Source of the DNA: Candidatus Nanohalococcus occultus
GTDB lineage: Archaea; Nanohalarchaeota; Nanosalinia; Nanosalinales; Nanosalinaceae
Direction of reading: 5' to 3'
Assembly: GCF_029207735.1 (NCBI RefSeq)
Contig: NZ_CP104395.1
Span: forward strand, 248,001-312,000
Length of the DNA: 64,000 nucleotides
Each line of letters opens with the position of its first letter. The first letter of the stretch is position 1. A program made the translations under genes and the position numbers. Under the pieces are notes generated by a model, which worked only from the letters and a program-made list of their open reading frames with translations, made no database searches and was not told the origin of the DNA. Below, piece after piece: positions 60,876 to 64,000 of this stretch.

Positions 60876-61625
60876 TTACTCTTCTTCAATTCTCGGAGCC
60901 AGTACGAAGCTCAAAAGTGCTTCATCCGGTACTTCGAACTCAAGTCTCATCGGGAAGTCATCGCCAATCGAGAGCTTGACAGTATCCGAAAGCTTCTTTG
61001 CCCCGGTCATGTCGTTTAGGTAATCAAGTGAGAACATTGACCGTGCGTTACCGCCGGAAAACTCCAGTACTCCTTCGGCATCGCCGTCGATCTCGAACTC
61101 GACGTTTGACTGATCTCCCTCAGCCTTGACGCGCAGACCTGCGTTATCGGACTCGATTACAACTGAGTCTCCGACAACAAGTGCGTCCTTTACAGCGGAT
61201 TCGAGAACTTTTGTTTCAAGCTCTGCTGTGACCGCATACTCCAAGTCGTCGGTGGAGGGCATGTCGTCTTCCGAGAGGTTCAGGATTGGAAGTGAGAACT
61301 CTCTTACCGAGGAACTCTCCATTGTGATGTAGAACTTCGAGTCTCCACGGGTCTCCAGTATAATTTTATCATCGGAGTTAGCACGTCTCAAGATTGAGTA
61401 AAGGTTTTCCAAGTTTAGACCTACGTTTGTCTCCTCGTCGAGATCGTAGCTTTCGAAAACGTCTTTTTCGATCTTGAAATCGACCAGTGCGACCATCGCA
61501 GGGTCGGCTGCTACCAGTTTTACACCATCTTCGTTCAGCTGGAAAATCCCCTCGCTGATCAGATCGCTGATGGTTTTCATCGAGTCTTTCAGTAGTGAGA
61601 CGTCCTCTAGCTCCGCTTTAAACAT
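60876..61625 (-). CDS. pcn: DNA polymerase sliding clamp (PCNA)
   Basis: A 249-residue clamp. 'FQLNEDGVKLVAADPAMVALVDFKI' is the N-terminal DNA-facing repeat; 'NLENLYSILRRA' and 'IEFSGGNARSMFSLDYLNDMTGA' are the domain and interdomain regions; the C-terminus 'MRLEFEVPDEALLSFVLAPRIEEE' ends in the PIP-partner binding 'LAPRIEE'. The surface is strongly acidic. It trims the OB-fold gene by a 14-bp gap and probably shares its transcript. Confidence 0.96.
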   Translation of the reverse strand: MFKAELEDVSLLKDSMKTISDLISEGIFQLNEDGVKLVAADPAMVALVDFKIEKDVFESYDLDEETNVGLNLENLYSILRRANSDDKIILETRGDSKFYITMESSSVREFSLPILNLSEDDMPSTDDLEYAVTAELETKVLESAVKDALVVGDSVVIESDNAGLRVKAEGDQSNVEFEIDGDAEGVLEFSGGNARSMFSLDYLNDMTGAKKLSDTVKLSIGDDFPMRLEFEVPDEALLSFVLAPRIEEE

Positions 61626-61639
61626 TTTGATTCACCTTG

Positions 61640-61969
61640 TTACTGCGTAGAGTTAACAACTTTTTTAACCCTGTCACGTAGTTCTTCATCGACGCCTTCG
61701 AAGTCCTGGACAGTCTCCGCCTGGATTTCAAACGAATCAGGTGTTGGCAGCACTCGGCCGAGAACACGGACACGCTGGTTTTCCTCAAGATCTTCCATCA
61801 GTTCTTCCTGCATGAATACCTCGACTGTTCCAGTCGAGTCATCTACGGTGATCGAGTCTTCGTCCTTTGAAATTATTGTTCCAACCACTCGGACGCGGAT
61901 ATCGTCCCGTGGATCGATTTCAGTTACGTCTTTAGGTACCGCTGGCGCTCTTCTCTGTTGCTCTGGCAT
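61640..61969 (-). CDS. OB-fold nucleic-acid-binding protein (RPA-small-subunit-like)
   Basis: A 109-residue protein, ATG at 61969 ('MPEQQRRAPAVPKDVTEI'). Its core 'RVRVVGTIISKDEDSITVDDSTGTVEVFM' and 'QRVRVLGRVLPTPDSFEIQAETVQDF' is an OB fold of the RPA32/RPA14 type: a short basic N-terminus with an early proline, then the barrel. A single-stranded DNA-binding role next to PCNA fits. A TTAAAAC box (about 61990-61999) on the minus strand places the start site at or near the ATG, so the mRNA is probably leaderless. Confidence 0.72.
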   Translation of the reverse strand: MPEQQRRAPAVPKDVTEIDPRDDIRVRVVGTIISKDEDSITVDDSTGTVEVFMQEELMEDLEENQRVRVLGRVLPTPDSFEIQAETVQDFEGVDEELRDRVKKVVNSTQ

Positions 61970-62053
61970 AATCACCCAACTTCGATTAACTGTTTTAACC
62001 ATTGTCGTAACGGAACCGACAGTAATTCAAACAACCCTCTACAATTCAAACCC

Positions 62054-62644
62054 ATGGACCTGCTCGGAAAACAAGCAGAGGAAGCCAAACAGGGAGTTCA
62101 ACAGGTATCGGATCAGATCGACCAGCTGGAATCACATCTCAACGCGGTTGATTCCGCATTACAGGATTACATGGAGAACTCGGGAGCGGTCCTGAACGCC
62201 GATCTGAAGGTCGAAGAATCCCAGACCAGTGAGATAGACCGGGAGAAAACTGAGATCCAGAGGCTTGAATCCAAGATTGATGAAATGTCCGAACAGATGA
62301 GCAGGATCCAGAAACACCAGCGAAAAAACACGGAGATGATAAAACAGATAACAGACTCTCAGCTGCTTGATACGATACAGAAGATCCGTAAACTGGTCAA
62401 CACATCGAACAAACGGTTCTACAACCTTCAATCAGACTTCACCGATCTGGAAGACCGGCTGAACGAGCTGGAAAACGACTTTGTTATGGAGGTAAACTCA
62501 CGGGAGTTCGACTTCGAGAAAAAACTGGACGCCCGGAAGTTCAAAGAAGAACGAAAAGAGGTTCGGGAAGAGCTAAGCAAGCTTAGAGCCTCGGTAAACT
62601 TCCTCGCAGATGACGAAGAGGAAGATGAGTTAAGAATAGACTAG
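62054..62644 (+). CDS. Coiled-coil protein, unknown
   Basis: A 196-residue protein; the ATG at 62054 ('MDLLGKQAEEAKQGVQQ') is chosen over the first ATG at 61958, which lies in the neighbouring gene's promoter. It consists almost wholly of heptad coiled coil, with breaks near residues 55 and 115, and an acidic tail. No known motif is seen. It diverges from the OB-fold gene and converges on TFS. A structural or scaffold role is the only inference possible. Confidence 0.6.
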   Translation: MDLLGKQAEEAKQGVQQVSDQIDQLESHLNAVDSALQDYMENSGAVLNADLKVEESQTSEIDREKTEIQRLESKIDEMSEQMSRIQKHQRKNTEMIKQITDSQLLDTIQKIRKLVNTSNKRFYNLQSDFTDLEDRLNELENDFVMEVNSREFDFEKKLDARKFKEERKEVREELSKLRASVNFLADDEEEDELRID

Positions 62645-62650
62645 AATAAT

Positions 62651-63004
62651 CTAGTCGTATTCCTTGTGAACGTTCCCACACTCTGTACATTCATAGAAAC
62701 GTGTCGGTGGCTCATCTGACGCTCTTGTCTGTTCCATCCACCATTCATGGTCTTTCTCATCGTCGTTGTTCTTGCTACATGCCGGACAGACCTTTTTTGT
62801 GGTGGCTCGAACAGTTTCCTTATCATCGCTTTTCGATACGTTCAACCGGTCCATCGGATCGTCTTCTTTCTCCTCGGTGATCTTCAAGGACTCTCCTTCA
62901 GCATCATGGATTTTACCGCAGTTCCTACATTTCATGACGGACTCTCCCTCGTGTTTCTCTGAGACGAGCATTCCGCCACAGCTTTCATCTTCGCAGAACT
63001 TCAT
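62651..63004 (-). CDS. tfs: Transcript cleavage factor TFS (RpoM/TFIIS-like)
   Basis: A 117-residue protein with two zinc ribbons: 'FCEDESCGGML...CRNCG' at the N-terminus and 'VCPACSKNNDDEKDHEWW...FYECTECGNVH' at the C-terminus. 'EQTRASDEPPTRFYEC' holds the catalytic Asp-Glu pair that reaches into RNA polymerase to trigger transcript cleavage. The N-terminal ribbon has a two-residue insertion. A TTTAAAAAG box about 25-35 bp upstream suggests a leaderless transcript. It lies near PCNA, a common archaeal association. Confidence 0.95.
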   Translation of the reverse strand: MKFCEDESCGGMLVSEKHEGESVMKCRNCGKIHDAEGESLKITEEKEDDPMDRLNVSKSDDKETVRATTKKVCPACSKNNDDEKDHEWWMEQTRASDEPPTRFYECTECGNVHKEYD

Positions 63005-63092
63005 ATGAAGAAAAAATAGTCGGACGCAGCTTTTTAAACCAATTCATCAACCGGTCGAACCAGTTTTGAAGCTAACACTCGTCCAATAATAT

Positions 63093-63659
63093 ATGGATTT
63101 TAAGCAAAAGTACAGCGAGTTCTTCGAGAACCTCGATCCCAAGTATTTCAACGAGGAGCGTTTCGTACCGGCTGTCGGACCGGAAGACGCCAAGTTCGTC
63201 CTGATAGGTGAGGCTCCTGGCGCAAACGAGGTAGAGGAGGGAGAACCTTTCGTCGGACGCGCAGGAAACCGGATGGATGAGATTCTTCACAAGATCGGGG
63301 TCGACCGTGATGAACTATACATTACAAATCTGGTTAAGATCCGGCCGCCGGATAACCGAGATCCGAAAAAAGACGAGATAAAGGCGTGGGCGCCGCTACT
63401 GGAAAAGGAGCTGGAAAACATCGAGCCTGAAGCCATTGTAACACTTGGAAACTTCGCATCCAGAGAGATGCTCGATACCTCGAAAGGCATCAGCAAGATT
63501 CACGGCCGAACTTTCAGGAAAAACGGCTGGAAAATAATGCCGGTCTACCATCCCGCAGCCACTTTATACGATCGGAGCAAAGGCCCGGAGCTGGAAAAAG
63601 ACCTGCGGAAAGCCTTCGGAAAACGAGATGCCGGACAGCAGAGCCTGAAAGACCTGTAA
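63093..63659 (+). CDS. udg: Uracil-DNA glycosylase, family-4-like, lacking Fe-S cysteines
   Basis: A 188-residue enzyme: 'VLIGEAPGANEVEEGEPFVGRAGNRMDEIL' contains the catalytic GEAPGxxE motif, 'LYITNLVKIRPPDNRDPKKDEI' the substrate-binding block, 'IVTLGNFASREML' and 'MPVYHPAATLYD' the C-terminal HPA motif. Family 4 enzymes of thermophiles bind a 4Fe-4S cluster with four cysteines in the N-terminus and centre; none of those cysteines is present, so this is a cluster-less form. It removes uracil from DNA in base-excision repair. It diverges from TFS. Confidence 0.88.
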   Translation: MDFKQKYSEFFENLDPKYFNEERFVPAVGPEDAKFVLIGEAPGANEVEEGEPFVGRAGNRMDEILHKIGVDRDELYITNLVKIRPPDNRDPKKDEIKAWAPLLEKELENIEPEAIVTLGNFASREMLDTSKGISKIHGRTFRKNGWKIMPVYHPAATLYDRSKGPELEKDLRKAFGKRDAGQQSLKDL

Positions 63660-63702
63660 AAATTTAGAGGGTTATAGAAAACTTTCCAGACAGAGGGTTT
63701 CT

Positions 63703-64000
63703 ATGGAGAGATACAAATCTATAATCGATGACTGGGAGGGTTTCAAACAGGCATGTGAGACCCACGCGGTCAACATTGCCAGAAGAAACCGGGTCAAGTC
63801 CTCCGATGATTTCTTAGAGAAGCTTTTCAAGGACTTCGATGTTATAGAAAAGCCTTCCTGGAATGAAAACATTCACAGGCTTTCGAACACCGAAGAGCCG
63901 GGCAAATCCTTGCTTCACTGGCGTGGAGACTACTACGTCCAGGAAGAATCAGCGGCCATACCGGTCCACGCGATGAACCCACAGGAAGGCGAGAAGATAC
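63703..64000 (+). CDS. RNA m5C methyltransferase (NOL1/NOP2/RsmB family), N-terminal part
   Basis: Open from ATG at 63703 to the right edge (99 codons): 'MERYKSIIDDWEGFKQACE' and, later, 'SLLHWRGDYYVQEESAAIPVHAMNPQEGEKI'. The second block is the diagnostic approach to the SAM-binding site of tRNA/rRNA cytosine-5 methyltransferases (YVQExxSxxP-xxLxPxPGExVLD). The catalytic cysteines lie beyond the window. It follows the uracil-DNA glycosylase by 43 bp in the same direction. The target RNA is unknown. Confidence 0.85.
   Translation, partial: MERYKSIIDDWEGFKQACETHAVNIARRNRVKSSDDFLEKLFKDFDVIEKPSWNENIHRLSNTEEPGKSLLHWRGDYYVQEESAAIPVHAMNPQEGEKI

Noticed and set aside
62159-62431. Minus-strand 90-codon hydrophobic frame
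   Set aside because: Antisense to the coiled-coil gene; Leu/Phe richness is the usual result of reading charged helices backwards.

Overview
The window looks like a chromosomal segment of a DPANN archaeon, most likely a member of the Nanohaloarchaeota. It carries archaeal information-processing genes (aIF5B, aIF2alpha, rpoK, TFS, PCNA, PriS, GINS, L7Ae, S28e, L24e, L44e, S27e, S2, Nop10), an archaeal-type SRP RNA, TATA boxes placed so that many transcripts would be leaderless, very acidic proteins with long Glu/Asp/Ser tails as in salt-in halophiles, tightly packed genes (many ATGA or TTGA overlaps) and several reduced versions of normally larger or cysteine-bearing proteins. The lineage is an inference from these traits; no 16S gene is present.

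Layout. (1) 1-7.2 kb, mostly minus strand: a HerA-like ATPase whose P-loop is split by an intein and which runs off the left edge, an M50-like membrane protein that has lost its zinc ligands, a PD-(D/E)xK nuclease-like protein, a DUF2797 protein, a TraB protein, an unknown acidic protein, the SRP RNA, an MBL-fold protein, an intron-containing tRNA-Cys and a RibL-like nucleotidyltransferase. (2) 7.2-13 kb: an XPD helicase/NreA repair pair, then aIF5B-L24e-S28e-L7Ae. (3) 13-20.4 kb: two unknown acidic proteins, ribosomal S2, enolase diverging from a KaiC-like ATPase, a methyltransferase/V4R/adenylate-forming ligase cluster, rpoK and a PAC2 protein. (4) 20.4-56.4 kb: the striking region. A single uninterrupted gene of 28,230 bp (9,409 codons, GTG start, minus strand) encodes a giant single-pass surface protein: signal peptide, CxxC repeats, FG-GAP-like repeats, a 199-residue tandem repeat, a long array of Ig-like domains, one transmembrane helix, and an intracellular HerA/VirD4-like ATPase. 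It overlaps by 4 bp a 623-residue miniature with the same plan, followed by a 512-residue acidic coiled-coil protein and a zinc-ribbon protein with a membrane anchor. A divergent 1,275-residue surface protein with helical repeats shares its promoter region. (5) 56.4-64 kb: a translation/replication block (nop10-aIF2alpha-S27e-L44e-pyrH-gins-priS, all minus strand), PCNA, an OB-fold protein, a coiled-coil protein, TFS, a family-4-like uracil-DNA glycosylase, and the start of an m5C methyltransferase.

The best candidate for an undescribed system is the surface-fibre/ATPase operon at 20.4-52.4 kb with its divergent partner. A HerA-type ATPase fused through one membrane helix to roughly 9,000 extracellular residues would, if hexameric like other HerA proteins, display six giant fibres around one cytoplasmic motor. 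That suits a host-attached ectosymbiont, but its function (attachment, uptake, secretion or DNA transfer) is inference. A second unusual item is a two-hairpin element of about 46 bp, placed identically in front of rpl24e and rps27e in two separate ribosomal-protein operons.
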